Origin: Segetibacter sp.
Lineage (GTDB): Bacteria; Bacteroidota; Bacteroidia; Chitinophagales; Chitinophagaceae
Reading direction: 5' to 3'
Length of the DNA: 38,654 nucleotides
Assembly (NCBI GenBank): GCA_025963675.1
Contig: JAOQAJ010000072.1
Span: forward strand, 1-38,654
The position numbers and the translations under genes were made by a program. The notes below the pieces were generated by a model that did no database searches, was not told the DNA's origin, and worked only from the letters and a program-made list of their open reading frames with translations. Positions 25,168 to 33,796 of the stretch are shown here, in pieces (the stretch's first letter is position 1; each line of letters opens with the position of its first letter).

Positions 25168-25581
25168 TTGAATTTATTGGAACCTCTTTCATTATTATCT
25201 ACCCGTAAAAAAAGTACGGCAACAAAACTTACCCGGAGCTCTAAGCTTTTTAAGACTATTATAAAAGCAATTCAGGAGAAAAAAGGCGAAAACATCGTTT
25301 CGCTCGACTTACGTAAAATTCATGAGGCTGTAGCTGATTTCTTTATCATCTGCGAAGCATCTAACCCCCAGCAACTTCGGGCCATTGGGGAATCTATTGA
25401 AGAAGAAGTAAAGAAACATTGCGACGAGGTAGCTTACAAACATGAAGGTTACCAGGCGTTGCAGTGGGTACTGATCGACTATGTAAACATCGTTGTGCAC
25501 GTAATGTTACCCGAGCCAAGAAAATTTTACCAACTTGAAGAAATGTGGAGTGACGCTCAAAGAGAGGAGCACCAGGGGTAA
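25168..25581 (+). CDS. rsfS: Ribosomal silencing factor RsfS
   Basis: 137 residues from TTG at 25168; no ATG is available, and a second TTG at 25177 is possible. Family core: IKAIQEKKGENIVSLDLRKI, VADFFIICEASNPQQLRAIG, then EGYQALQWVLIDYVNIVVHV and FYQLEEMWSD. RsfS binds ribosomal protein uL14 and blocks subunit joining in starvation. The N-terminal 25 residues (KKSTATKLTRSS) are a basic extension typical of Bacteroidota. It sits 58 bases before ftsH. Confidence 0.94.
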   Translation: MNLLEPLSLLSTRKKSTATKLTRSSKLFKTIIKAIQEKKGENIVSLDLRKIHEAVADFFIICEASNPQQLRAIGESIEEEVKKHCDEVAYKHEGYQALQWVLIDYVNIVVHVMLPEPRKFYQLEEMWSDAQREEHQG

Positions 25582-25639
25582 GTATCACAATACAGAAAAA
25601 TTAAAAAAAGGAATTTCTACCTTACATAGATGAAGAAAT

Positions 25640-27697
25640 ATGGCACAAGACGATAAAAAAGTAAAAAAAGATTTTCGCAATATCCCCGGTATTCCACCAC
25701 AGAATGGTGATGACAAAGCCGGACGGAAAGGGCCAAAATTCAGTATATATTGGATTTATGCAATTATCGCTGTAGTACTAATTGCAGCTAATTTATTCAA
25801 TATGTCGCCGGATGCTATCAGGACTACTGAGCTTGATTTCAGGCGCGATATGTTGTCTAAAGGGGATGTTGAAAAGCTAGATCTAATTAAAAATAAGGAA
25901 CTAGTCAGGGTTTACATAAAATCTGAAAGCTTAGGCAAAGACTACTATTCCCGAAAAATAAAAAGACCTTCAACAGGTGTTAGTAAAGGACCCCATTTTG
26001 AGTTTACAGTTACAGATTGGGAAAGTTTCAATGCCGCTCAGAATGCATTTTTTAAAGATTCAACTGCTAATCCTTTAGGCATTCAAAAAGTACCTGAAAA
26101 TGTGACGAATGAGGGTGAGTGGTACGGGCCCGTATTAAATACTTTTGTTACCATAGCATTGTTTGTTGGTTTATGGGTATTGCTGATGCGTAAAATGGGC
26201 GGACCAAGTGGTGGAGGTGGACCAGGAGGTATTTTCAACATCGGTAAATCGAAAGCAACCTTATTCGAAAAGGGAACGCGTGTAAACATAAATTTCGGTG
26301 ACGTGGCCGGCCTGGATGAAGCCAAAGTCGAAGTGATGGAAATCGTTGACTTCCTGAAAAACCCTAAGAAATATACTGCACTGGGAGGTAAGATACCCAA
26401 AGGCGCATTACTCGTAGGTCCTCCGGGAACAGGTAAAACACTACTTGCTAAAGCTATGGCTGGTGAGGCACAGGTGCCTTTCTTTAGTCTTAGTGGTAGT
26501 GATTTTGTCGAGATGTTCGTTGGTGTCGGTGCAAGTCGTGTAAGAGACTTATTTAAGCAGGCTCGCGAAAAAGCTCCTTGTATCATTTTTATAGATGAGA
26601 TTGATGCGATCGGTCGTGCCAGAGGTAGAAATGCAATCATGAGTAACGATGAGAGAGAGAATACCTTGAACCAGTTACTCGTTGAGATGGACGGTTTTGG
26701 TACTGATATCGGTATTATCATTCTGGCTGCTACCAACCGCCCGGATGTTTTAGATACCGCATTGTTAAGACCAGGACGTTTTGACAGGCAAATTTCAATC
26801 GACCGCCCGGACGTAAAAGGTCGTGAAGCGATCTTTAAAGTGCATTTAAAGCCAATTAAAATTGCGCAAACCCTCGACATCCATAAGCTTGCTGAACAAA
26901 CGCCGGGTTTTGCAGGTGCTGATATAGCAAACGTTTGTAATGAAGCAGCGCTAATTGCAGCCCGTAAAAACAAGGAAGCTGTCGACATGAGTGACTTCCA
27001 GGATGCAATTGATCGCGTTATAGGTGGACTAGAGAAAAAGAATAAAATCATTCTTCCGGAAGAAAAAGAGATTATTGCTTATCATGAGGCTGGTCACGCA
27101 ATTTGTGGTTGGTTTCTTGAACATGCTTATCCTCTGCTGAAAGTGACGATTGTTCCGAGAGGAACTGCGGCTCTGGGTTATGCTCAATACACCCCCAGAG
27201 AGCAATATCTGTATAATACCGACCAGTTGTCTGACCAGATTTGTATGACCCTTGGAGGCCGTGCGGCTGAGGAGATTATCTTTGGCAAAATTTCTACCGG
27301 TGCAAGCAACGACTTGCAGCAAATTACCAAAATGGCCTACTCCATGGTGACTGTTTATGGTATGAATAATAAGATCGGAAACATCAGTTATTACGATCCG
27401 ACGCAGGAAAATACTTTTACGAAGCCCTTTAGTGAGGAAACGGGTAAGATGATTGATGAGGAAGTAAGAAACCTGATTGCAGAAGCTTACGTACGTACAA
27501 AAAATTTATTGACAGAGAAAAGAAGAGAAGTTGAAATACTGGCGAAAGAGCTTTTGGAAAAAGAAGTATTATTTCAAAGTGATGTAGAAACATTGATAGG
27601 AAAACGGCCTTTCGAAGAGAAAAAAATCCTCGATATTCAGCCTGAGGTTAACGCAGAATTAAGCGCTCCTCCTGAGAAAACAGTAGTGGACATGTAA
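25640..27697 (+). CDS. ftsH: ATP-dependent zinc metalloprotease FtsH
   Basis: 685 residues. N-terminal membrane helices at about 36-53 and 165-184 enclose a periplasmic domain. AAA module: Walker A GPPGTGKT (260-267), Walker B IIFIDE (315-320), second region of homology [20 protein letters not shown]. Pore motif is [14 protein letters not shown]. The protease site HEAGH is at 482-486. A glycine-rich linker, [11 protein letters not shown], follows helix 2. It degrades misfolded and regulated membrane and cytosolic proteins as a hexamer. Nothing is missing. Confidence 0.98.
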   Translation: MAQDDKKVKKDFRNIPGIPPQNGDDKAGRKGPKFSIYWIYAIIAVVLIAANLFNMSPDAIRTTELDFRRDMLSKGDVEKLDLIKNKELVRVYIKSESLGKDYYSRKIKRPSTGVSKGPHFEFTVTDWESFNAAQNAFFKDSTANPLGIQKVPENVTNEGEWYGPVLNTFVTIALFVGLWVLLMRKMGGPSGGGGPGGIFNIGKSKATLFEKGTRVNINFGDVAGLDEAKVEVMEIVDFLKNPKKYTALGGKIPKGALLVGPPGTGKTLLAKAMAGEAQVPFFSLSGSDFVEMFVGVGASRVRDLFKQAREKAPCIIFIDEIDAIGRARGRNAIMSNDERENTLNQLLVEMDGFGTDIGIIILAATNRPDVLDTALLRPGRFDRQISIDRPDVKGREAIFKVHLKPIKIAQTLDIHKLAEQTPGFAGADIANVCNEAALIAARKNKEAVDMSDFQDAIDRVIGGLEKKNKIILPEEKEIIAYHEAGHAICGWFLEHAYPLLKVTIVPRGTAALGYAQYTPREQYLYNTDQLSDQICMTLGGRAAEEIIFGKISTGASNDLQQITKMAYSMVTVYGMNNKIGNISYYDPTQENTFTKPFSEETGKMIDEEVRNLIAEAYVRTKNLLTEKRREVEILAKELLEKEVLFQSDVETLIGKRPFEEKKILDIQPEVNAELSAPPEKTVVDM

Positions 27698-27716
27698 TTT
27701 CTTTTCAACAATCAAT

Positions 27717-28352
27717 ATGAAAAATTCCTCTTCAAAAGAGAATATTTTAAAAAAAATAAGACAGGCACTGGCAAACCCAGTGCCTGTTCCTTTTTCGCAA
27801 AGCGAAGGAAATACAAGTGTTTTTCAACCTTCTACAAAAGATCTTGAGATTGAGTTTGCTGAAAATTTTACTGGCTTATTAGGCAAGTTTTCTTTTTGCA
27901 TTGATGAAAAAGAACTTGCCCTTCAGCTTCAGCAATTGACCATTGCAAAAAAGATGAAATCTATTTATTGCAATGAAAATGAGATCCGGCAAAAGCTTGA
28001 ACAAAATGGTTTCCGTAATTTTTCTGCTACTGATATTGCCAGCTGTGATGCGAGCATAACAGGATGCGAACTTTTGGTTGCAAGAACCGGAAGTTTACTA
28101 ATGAGTTCAGCCCAGGCTAGCGGAAGGACAGTAAGTGTTTATGCACCTATCCATATTTGTATCGCTTATACGAACCAATTGGTGTACGACATTAAAGAAG
28201 GCTTACTGCAGCTAAAAGATAAATACGCCGGAAACATACCTTCATTAATCACTCTTGCAACTGGCCCAAGTCGTACGGCCGATATTGAAAAAACCCTGGT
28301 TGTCGGTGTTCATGGCCCCGCCGAAGTATATGTCTTTTTAGTAGAGGGATAA
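27717..28352 (+). CDS. LUD-domain protein (LutC/YkgG family)
   Basis: 211 residues. N-terminal SSKENILKKIRQALANPVPV and the C-terminal ATGPSRTADIEKTLVVGVHG then PAEVYVFLVE are the LUD signature; VARTGSLLMSSAQASGR is the central motif. LutC is part of the LutABC L-lactate oxidation complex, but this gene stands alone after ftsH as in many Bacteroidota, so the lactate role is not assured. The coding start overlaps a terminator-like hairpin at 27761-27796. Confidence 0.9.
   Translation: MKNSSSKENILKKIRQALANPVPVPFSQSEGNTSVFQPSTKDLEIEFAENFTGLLGKFSFCIDEKELALQLQQLTIAKKMKSIYCNENEIRQKLEQNGFRNFSATDIASCDASITGCELLVARTGSLLMSSAQASGRTVSVYAPIHICIAYTNQLVYDIKEGLLQLKDKYAGNIPSLITLATGPSRTADIEKTLVVGVHGPAEVYVFLVEG
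27761..27796 (+). terminator. Terminator-like hairpin inside the LUD gene
   Basis: ACAGGCACTGG (27761-27771), loop CAAAC, CCAGTGCCTGT (27777-27787), then TCC and five T. Eleven perfect pairs. It lies 64 bases after the ftsH stop and encodes residues 15-25 of the LUD protein, so it could end ftsH transcripts or attenuate the LUD gene. Confidence 0.5.
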
Positions 28353-28474
28353 AAGAATGAATTATGAATAGCCGACTTGGCGCATCGCTGTATATCGCTG
28401 TTTGATACTGTTGGTTTTGAAAAAATGATAAGATATATATATTGAAGGCTGGAGCTGCGGAATGGTACAAAAGA

Positions 28475-28499
28475 TGAACGGATTGCGTCGCAACAATGA
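28475..28499 (-). repeat. Dispersed intergenic repeat, type B, copy 2
   Basis: GAACGGATTGCGTCGCAACA at 28477-28496. The central TTGCGTCGCAA is a perfect 11-base dyad around one T. GGTACAAAAGAT just before it (28464-28475) holds GTACAA like the type A tail. Confidence 0.85.
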
Positions 28500-28620
28500 C
28501 GGGTTTGAAAACAAATGCCGGTAGCCAAAGAACCTCAACATCTCTTTGAACGATAATTATTACCGCCCCTTTAAACATTAATCATCATTTAAAAGCACTT
28601 CCTCATCTATCTTTAGCAGC

Positions 28621-29049
28621 ATGAAAAATATTGTAACTAAGCTGTTTGTATATGGAACTTTGAGAAAAGGTTTTCACCACGAAGCTTATGAATATATAAG
28701 TAAACACTTTTCCCTGCTCGGTGATGCCAAGGTAAAAGGCAAACTCTTTGATCTCGGTGAATATCCGGCAGCCATACCTACTTCGGATGACTTTTTTATT
28801 AAAGGGGAATTGTACGATTTGAAAGAGGCTGGAGAGTTTGATTGGGCGATTGAACAGTTGGACGATTACGAAGGCCTCAACCCTGAAGAGGGGGAAACGA
28901 AATTGTATAGCCGCGAATTAGCTGAAGTTTTTCATAACGATCAGTCCAGCCACGCGTGGATCTATTGGTATAACCGGCAAGTCAGTGGGCAGCCACAAAT
29001 ACTATCAGGCGATATTTTTGATCACATCACAGCCAAACCGCAACTTTAA
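28621..29049 (+). CDS. Gamma-glutamylcyclotransferase-like protein (AIG2/GGCT fold)
   Basis: 142 residues. N-terminal KLFVYGTLRKGFHHEAYEYI is the substrate-loop motif; GKLFDLGEYPAAIPTSDDFF and KGELYDL then LDDYEGLNPEEGETKLYSRE follow the GGCT order. Family members cyclise gamma-glutamyl amines or peptides; this bacterial branch is not characterised, and the catalytic Glu probably lies in DDYEG. A one-mismatch -7 box TATCTTTA lies at 28608-28615. The next gene starts three bases after its stop. Confidence 0.88.
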   Translation: MKNIVTKLFVYGTLRKGFHHEAYEYISKHFSLLGDAKVKGKLFDLGEYPAAIPTSDDFFIKGELYDLKEAGEFDWAIEQLDDYEGLNPEEGETKLYSRELAEVFHNDQSSHAWIYWYNRQVSGQPQILSGDIFDHITAKPQL

Positions 29050-29052
29050 GGG

Positions 29053-29817
29053 ATGGAAGTACCTGCAGGAAAAAAGATCTACTTCTTATCCGACTTTCAT
29101 TTAGGCGCGCCAGACTTTGAAAGAAGCCTGCAAAGAGAAAAAAAAATAGTTGCTTTTTTAGAATCAATACGAAATCAAGCGGCAGCAATTTTTATTGTGG
29201 GGGATATGTTTGATTTTTGGTTTGAGTACAAGCATGTGTCACCAAAGGGCTATGTTCGTTTGTTAGGAAAACTTGCCGAAATAACTGACAGCGGAATACC
29301 CATACATTTTTTTGTTGGTAATCACGACATGTGGATGCGGGGATACTTTGAGAGGGAATTAAACATCCCTGTTTACTTCGAGTCGAAAAGTTTCGAATGG
29401 AACGGTAAAAAATTTTTTATAGGTCATGGTGATGGCTTGGGTCCTGGCGACCATGGTTACAAGCTTTTAAAAAAAGTGTTTAGAAACAAGATAAGCCAGG
29501 TACTTTTTGGAATGCTGCATCCCTCATGGGGAATTGGATTGGCTAATTTTTTCAGTCGAGAAAGCAGAAAGAAAACCGGGGCGGCTGACGAGGTTTTTTT
29601 GGGTGAAGAAAATGAATGGCTCGTCATTTTTTCGAAAGAGATTTTGGCGAAACAGCACTACGACTATTTCATTTTTGGCCACCGTCATTTACCACTGGAT
29701 ATAAAACTGAACGATAACAGTCGATATATAAACTTAGGTGACTGGATAAAATATTTTACGTATGCTGAGTTTGATGGACATGAAACTCAATTGAAAAAAT
29801 TAGAAGGATTGCATTGA
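29053..29817 (+). CDS. UDP-2,3-diacylglucosamine diphosphatase-like phosphoesterase
   Basis: 254 residues, calcineurin fold. Metal ligands are all present: SDFHLG (D14, H16), GDMFDFWFEY (D51), GNHDMW (N90, H91), IGHGDGLG (H125) and FGHRHLP near the C-terminus. LpxH/LpxG-type enzymes release lipid X from UDP-2,3-diacylglucosamine in lipid A synthesis; the WFEY and GDGLGPGDHGYK motifs match Bacteroidota members. It is tightly packed between neighbours, with a four-base overlap to the next gene. Confidence 0.92.
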   Translation: MEVPAGKKIYFLSDFHLGAPDFERSLQREKKIVAFLESIRNQAAAIFIVGDMFDFWFEYKHVSPKGYVRLLGKLAEITDSGIPIHFFVGNHDMWMRGYFERELNIPVYFESKSFEWNGKKFFIGHGDGLGPGDHGYKLLKKVFRNKISQVLFGMLHPSWGIGLANFFSRESRKKTGAADEVFLGEENEWLVIFSKEILAKQHYDYFIFGHRHLPLDIKLNDNSRYINLGDWIKYFTYAEFDGHETQLKKLEGLH

Positions 29818-30638
29818 AAAAGCTTTTTGTAACAATTATTGTCGTTCTTGAAACCGCGCTTTCCTTTGCACAGGATCACGCTGTATTGAAGCTTTTATTG
29901 GTTCGGAAAATTAGTACTGTCGTAAAAGATTTTACTACAGATAATCTTGGTAATATCTACCTGTTAACTGCCACAAACCAGGTAAAAAAGATAAATGAAA
30001 AAGGAGATTCCGTTGCCGTTTATAATGATGTGAGAAGGTATGGTAAGATTTACTCAATAGATGCCACTAACCCTTTAAAGGTTTTGGTTTATTATAAAGA
30101 TTTCTCAACCATTGTCATATTAGATCGATTGTTAAACGTACGCGCAACAGTTGATCTTCGTCAGCAAAATATTTTACAGGCCAGGGCGATTACGACCAGT
30201 TATGATAACAATATCTGGGTATTTGACGAGTTAGACAGCAAGCTAAAAAAGATCGACGAGTCAGGTAAAGTATTACTTGAATCGACAGATTTCAGGCAAA
30301 TATTTGACTCTGTTCCAACTCCCGTTTCCTTGTACGATCGTGATGGTCAACTTTATCTGTATGATCCGTCTAAAGGATTATTGGTGTTTGATTATTATGG
30401 AGGCAAGAAAAACAATTATCAGTTGCTACAACTTACCGATCTACAGGTGCTGGATAAGAACACAATAACTGCCAGAAATAGTACCAATATTTTTTTATAT
30501 AAACCTACCAACCTTCAATTATTGTCTTTTACTGCGTTTGATGACCAGGCAAGTTTTAGCAAGATCAACTTCAATGGAAATTTATTGTATTGCCTGACCA
30601 AAAATAATGAACTGCAAATTTTCAAAGTGGTGAAATAA
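29814..30638 (+). CDS. Secreted beta-propeller-like protein, function unknown
   Basis: 274 residues from TTG at 29814, overlapping the phosphoesterase stop by four bases, hence translational coupling. Signal peptide of about 19 residues (KKLFVTIIVVLETALSFAQ). The mature part has repeated beta-blade character: DFTTDNLGNIYLLTATNQVK, YDNNIWVFDELDSKLKKIDE, SLYDRDGQLYLYDPSKGLLV and NLLYCLTKNNELQIFKV, about four to five visible. Periplasmic or outer-membrane location likely; partner unknown. Coupling to an LpxH-like gene hints at envelope work, but that is inference. Confidence 0.8.
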   Translation: MKKLFVTIIVVLETALSFAQDHAVLKLLLVRKISTVVKDFTTDNLGNIYLLTATNQVKKINEKGDSVAVYNDVRRYGKIYSIDATNPLKVLVYYKDFSTIVILDRLLNVRATVDLRQQNILQARAITTSYDNNIWVFDELDSKLKKIDESGKVLLESTDFRQIFDSVPTPVSLYDRDGQLYLYDPSKGLLVFDYYGGKKNNYQLLQLTDLQVLDKNTITARNSTNIFLYKPTNLQLLSFTAFDDQASFSKINFNGNLLYCLTKNNELQIFKVVK

Positions 30639-30830
30639 GAGGGCAAAACATAACCTGGCAACGTTATCGTGAACCCTTTGTCTAGTCGTCATGCTCTTAA
30701 CGTCCTACAATCTCAACGAATTTTTCTAGCAGTTATTTAAAGTTATAAAGCTGGTAAATTGCACCTTTCAACAACAACTGATTTTTCCGTTTTCTTGTAT
30801 TTTTTGGTACCATCAGTGGATTTCTAATCT

Positions 30831-30862
30831 ACAATTGTTGCGTCGCACACTTGTACTTTTTT
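30831..30862 (+). repeat. Dispersed intergenic repeat, type A, copy 4
   Basis: ATTGTTGCGTCGCACACTTG at 30834-30853, then TACTTTTTTA. This is the fullest type A copy, 35 bases before recO. Confidence 0.9.
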
Positions 30863-30895
30863 ATTTCTTATCGGCAGTAAGCGCAGAGATTTTCT

Positions 30896-31633
30896 ATGAC
30901 ACATAAAACGAAAGGGATCGTCTTACGAACAGTTAAATATGGTGAAACCAGTATTATCACTACTGTATACACCGAACTTTTTGGAATCCAATCTTACATT
31001 GTAAAGGGTGTCAGGCAAAGCACAAAAAAGTCGTCGGGAAAAGCAATCTATTTTCAACCCGGGGCTATACTTGATATGGTTGTTTACCACAACGAATTGA
31101 AAAATTTAAACTTTATTAAGGAGTACCAGTGGGCTCACTTATATCAAAATTTATTGTTCGATGTAGTGAAGAATACAGTTTCAATGTACATCGTCGAAAT
31201 GTTGCAGCATAGTCTAAAGCAACCTGAAGCAAGTCCCGAACTATTTTTTTTAACAGAAGATACACTCAAACAACTCGACACTGCAAACCCGACTTTAACT
31301 GCAAATCTTCCATTATACTTTAGTCTTCATCTTGCAGGGGAATTAGGTTTTCGAATCCGGGGAGAATATACTAATGACACGCCCATCTTAGATTTGCAGG
31401 AAGGACAGTTTGTTGAACAGAAGCCTTTGCACTCTTACTTTCTTGAAAAGCAATTAGCGGAGGCTACCTCTCAGCTTCTTTCTATCAATTTTTATAATGA
31501 CCTCGAAGTAATTCATCTTAGTCGTCACGTTAGAAAAAATTTAATAATCGCCTATCAAAACTATGTTGCACTTCATGTTCACGACTTTGGAGAAATAAAA
31601 AGTCTGCCAGTGTTACAGGAGATTTTCAGTTAA
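30896..31633 (+). CDS. recO: DNA repair protein RecO
   Basis: 245 residues, normal length. OB-fold N-terminus KTKGIVLRTVKYGETSIITT and VYTELFGIQSYIVKGVRQS; helical C-terminus with LLSINFYNDLEVIHLSRHVR. RecO loads RecA on gapped DNA together with RecR and anneals SSB-coated strands. The four-cysteine zinc site of some RecO proteins is absent, as usual for Bacteroidota. No terminator is seen between it and the Uma2 gene. Confidence 0.94.
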   Translation: MTHKTKGIVLRTVKYGETSIITTVYTELFGIQSYIVKGVRQSTKKSSGKAIYFQPGAILDMVVYHNELKNLNFIKEYQWAHLYQNLLFDVVKNTVSMYIVEMLQHSLKQPEASPELFFLTEDTLKQLDTANPTLTANLPLYFSLHLAGELGFRIRGEYTNDTPILDLQEGQFVEQKPLHSYFLEKQLAEATSQLLSINFYNDLEVIHLSRHVRKNLIIAYQNYVALHVHDFGEIKSLPVLQEIFS

Positions 31634-31667
31634 ACTAGGTTTAGTAATTTTATGAAAACGGAAGAGT

Positions 31668-32198
31668 ATGAAAGCGATTGAGCAAGTTCCTAAAACGGCC
31701 TTAGATGTTTTCAGGTTATTACCAGAAGGAACCTTATGTGAAGTGATAGATAACGTTTTATATATGTCTCCAGCACTAAAATATCACCATCAAGACCTGC
31801 TATTTCTTTTAGCCAGAAGGATAGAGGCAAATTTGGAGATAACGTCAAGAGGTAAAGTAATTATATCACCTTTTGATGTCTATTTCGACGATCTTCTTTC
31901 AGCGGTACAACCGCATATCCTTGTTCTACTAAATGAAAATAAACATCTTTTAAAAGCCGATGGTTACATACACGGTGCTCCTGATCTTATTATAGAAGTG
32001 TTATCTTCTGATAAAAAAAGAGATAAGGTCAAAAAGAAAAGTTTGTACGAAAGAGCAGGAGTGAAAGAATATTTTGTAGTTGACCCGGATACAAGAGAGA
32101 TTACAGGTTGGGTATTAAAAGGCAATTTATACGAACAACAAAATACCGATACGGGAGTATTTAAATCATTGCTGCTTTCCCTGGAGTTTACATTTTAA
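31668..32198 (+). CDS. Uma2-family putative restriction endonuclease-like protein
   Basis: 176 residues, PD-(D/E)XK fold. Family marks: LSPA-like MSPALKYHHQDLLFLLARRI, VQPHILVLL with an Asp-equivalent region, then GAPDLIIEVLSSDKKRDKVK and SLYERAGVKEYFVVDPDTRE. Catalytic D in PDLIIEVLS and the E/K of EVLS are present. Uma2 proteins are widespread and mostly uncharacterised; some occur in many copies. The 3' end overlaps the NlpC/P60 gene on the other strand by eleven bases. Confidence 0.9.
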   Translation: MKAIEQVPKTALDVFRLLPEGTLCEVIDNVLYMSPALKYHHQDLLFLLARRIEANLEITSRGKVIISPFDVYFDDLLSAVQPHILVLLNENKHLLKADGYIHGAPDLIIEVLSSDKKRDKVKKKSLYERAGVKEYFVVDPDTREITGWVLKGNLYEQQNTDTGVFKSLLLSLEFTF

Positions 32199-32796
32199 AC
32201 ACTCTAATCACTTTCACAAATCGTCCTAAATAATAGATGTTTAAAGGAGTTATAGTTACGCCATTAGCTTTGCCGGAGGAACTATGAATAAATTCAACCT
32301 GGTCATTATTTATGGAACTAATAATTCCCATGTGACCTACTTCACGAATCGTACTATCAGTACCAGTAAACAAAATTAGATCTCCCGGTTTTGCCTTCGG
32401 TAATTCAACCTGGGTATTGTAATGAGTGAAGTCAATAGAAGATCGCGGAACCGCAATATTAAAATGATTAAATACGTAGGTGATAAACCCGGAACAATCA
32501 AAGCCACTGACCGGGTCTGAAGAACCATAGCGGTATTTTACTCCAATTAATGATCTTGCAAAGGCTAATAAATCTTCAGGTTTAGTATTGCCCGTATTAA
32601 TGCTTCCTCCTTTAACCTGCAAATTGACAGGCGTTGCTACTTCTACTGGTTTCTGATTTTCTATTTCTTCTGGTAATTCAACTTTTGCCTGGGTAATCCC
32701 TATAGAGTCTTCAACATTCTGCGTTACTGGCAATTTGCCATTATAATATTTGCACGAAGTAACAAAGACAACTAAAAATAGAACGGTTATCCGCAT
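32188..32796 (-). CDS. NlpC/P60 family lipoprotein hydrolase
   Basis: 202 residues from ATG at 32796, which gives a clean lipoprotein signal RITVLFLVVFVTSC with lipobox Cys15; the longer frame to 32862 does not. A 50-residue linker precedes the NlpC/P60 domain: ARSLIGVKYRYGSSDPVSGF, D-Cys101-SGF (catalytic Cys), GHMGII (His155) and HSSSG (His171). Lipid-anchored murein endopeptidases of this type cut peptide stems of peptidoglycan. It probably faces the periplasm. Confidence 0.93.
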   Translation of the reverse strand: MRITVLFLVVFVTSCKYYNGKLPVTQNVEDSIGITQAKVELPEEIENQKPVEVATPVNLQVKGGSINTGNTKPEDLLAFARSLIGVKYRYGSSDPVSGFDCSGFITYVFNHFNIAVPRSSIDFTHYNTQVELPKAKPGDLILFTGTDSTIREVGHMGIISSINNDQVEFIHSSSGKANGVTITPLNIYYLGRFVKVIRVFKM

Positions 32797-32896
32797 ACAG
32801 CTATTACTCAAAAATCTGACCAACAAGTACTTATAACTTTTTTGTGTAATGCTGGAGGCCATTCAGGAACGCTTGTTTTCTGGGGGAAATTGCTAA

Positions 32897-32939
32897 AAGT
32901 ACAAGTGAGCTTTGACCGGGTAGGCGAACAAGTACAAGG
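32897..32939 (-). repeat. Composite repeat, second copy
   Basis: AAGTACAAGTGAG, then CCGGGTAGGCGAACAAGTACAAGG. Shares TAGGCG-ACAAGTACAAGG with 23165-23183. AAGTACAAG appears at both ends, 33 bases apart. It lies just beyond the 3' end of the SRP RNA. Confidence 0.75.
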
Positions 32940-32982
32940 TTATGGCGATAAGAATAAAAGCGGTGGCGGACAAAAAAAGACA

Positions 32983-33085
32983 AAAAAAATGGCAAGTTAC
33001 TTACATCGCACCGCTACAACCATTTACCCTTGCTGCATTCCTGCCCTGGGGGGTTCAATAGGAGCTGGTCGTATAAGACTTGCCG
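32983..33085 (-). ncRNA. ffs: Signal recognition particle RNA (small bacterial type)
   Basis: Read on the minus strand, CAGGGCAGGAATGCAGCAAG carries the conserved helix 8: GCA-GGAA-TGC with a GGAA tetraloop (33038-33041) and the CAGG/AGCA symmetric loop that binds Ffh. The ends pair: GGCAAGT (33084-33078) with ACTTGCC (32997-32991), followed by eight T. An exact promoter precedes it. Length of about 100 bases fits. A plus-strand reading frame over this interval is an artefact. Confidence 0.93.
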
Positions 33086-33088
33086 GTG

Positions 33089-33119
33089 CAAAAGTAGGGG
33101 AATGAAACTAAACTGCAAA
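33089..33119 (-). promoter_or_regulatory. Promoter of the SRP RNA gene
   Basis: TTTG (33116-33119), 19 bases, TACTTTTG (33089-33096), both on the minus strand: a perfect -33/-7 pair of the Bacteroidota housekeeping type. Start of transcription predicted at about 33084. Confidence 0.85.
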
Positions 33120-33289
33120 ATGATTGAAAAGGGTTTTTAGATGATTTTTAAAAGACATGAAACGAACATTTGTACTACAAAAAGTATTGAATAAAAGGGA
33201 ACAAAAGTTTTGTTTTAAATCAATTAATATTACTGATTGAGGCCGATCTGCTTTTGGCACAGTTAATGAATACTTGCAGCAAAAAAGTT

Positions 33290-33733
33290 ATGAGGAAAAT
33301 TTTTTCGACAGGGCTGGCAATAATGTTGGCAATAATGGTGATCTCATCTTGCGACACAATCAAAAATCTTCCCACGAATACAACGGGTGGTTTATTTTCT
33401 TTAAACGGAACCTGGAAGCTGTCTTCTACAAGCGATAACAACGCATTAGTTGGATCGACGATAACCGTTTACCCTGTTGTAGGAAATGCTGTAGTTAAAA
33501 GCATAAACAACAACACCTACTGCGTACGAGAAAATGACCCCATTTGGAAGAGTGTAAAAGGAAATGGTGCAGGCGGTTTCTCAATTAGTACATTGGTAAA
33601 CGGTTGTAATGGAACCACTGTTTATAAAGATGGAACGATCTCAATAGTAACTGCTGATAAAGTCACTGTTACCAGTAGGACATCTGGAAATACCGAACTC
33701 GTGCAAGCATGGGATAGAGTGAAGCAACAATAA
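33290..33733 (+). CDS. Small lipoprotein with lipocalin-like appearance
   Basis: 147 residues from ATG at 33290, giving a 20-residue lipoprotein signal ending VISSC; ATG at 33266 is an alternative. The mature domain begins LNGTWKLSST and is beta-rich (TITVYPVVGNAVVKSINN, GFSISTLVNGCNGTTVYK), with two cysteines (NTYCVREN and VNGCNG) that may pair. This resembles small lipocalin-like or META-type Bacteroidota lipoproteins, but I cannot name the family. A one-mismatch -7 box TGCTTTTG is at 33249-33256. Confidence 0.75.
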   Translation: MRKIFSTGLAIMLAIMVISSCDTIKNLPTNTTGGLFSLNGTWKLSSTSDNNALVGSTITVYPVVGNAVVKSINNNTYCVRENDPIWKSVKGNGAGGFSISTLVNGCNGTTVYKDGTISIVTADKVTVTSRTSGNTELVQAWDRVKQQ

Positions 33734-33756
33734 ACTTTTATAGATAGATGTTTGAG

Positions 33757-33781
33757 AAGGCAGAGTATTTCTGCCTTTTTC
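33757..33781 (+). terminator. Intrinsic terminator of the small lipoprotein gene
   Basis: AAGGCAGA (33757-33764), loop GTATT, TCTGCCTT (33770-33777), then TTT. Eight perfect pairs, 23 bases after the stop. Confidence 0.9.
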
Positions 33782-33796
33782 TATTTGACTTGACAT

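Noticed and set aside
25485-25505. ACATCGTTGTGCACGTAATG, similar to the type C repeat
   Set aside because: Lies inside rsfS and encodes the conserved NIVVHVM; only the first 11 bases match.
26083-27051. 322-codon minus-strand frame inside ftsH
   Set aside because: A long antisense shadow of ftsH, explained by its codon use; rich in Ser/Pro with no domain.
30643-30706. Nested weak inverted repeats AGGG...CCCT and ATAAC...GTTAT after the secreted protein gene
   Set aside because: Only four and five pairs, and no T tract; not a convincing terminator.
32842-33105. 87-codon plus-strand frame
   Set aside because: It runs antisense through the SRP RNA and a repeat; composition is not protein-like (KKTKKM, CCIPALGG).
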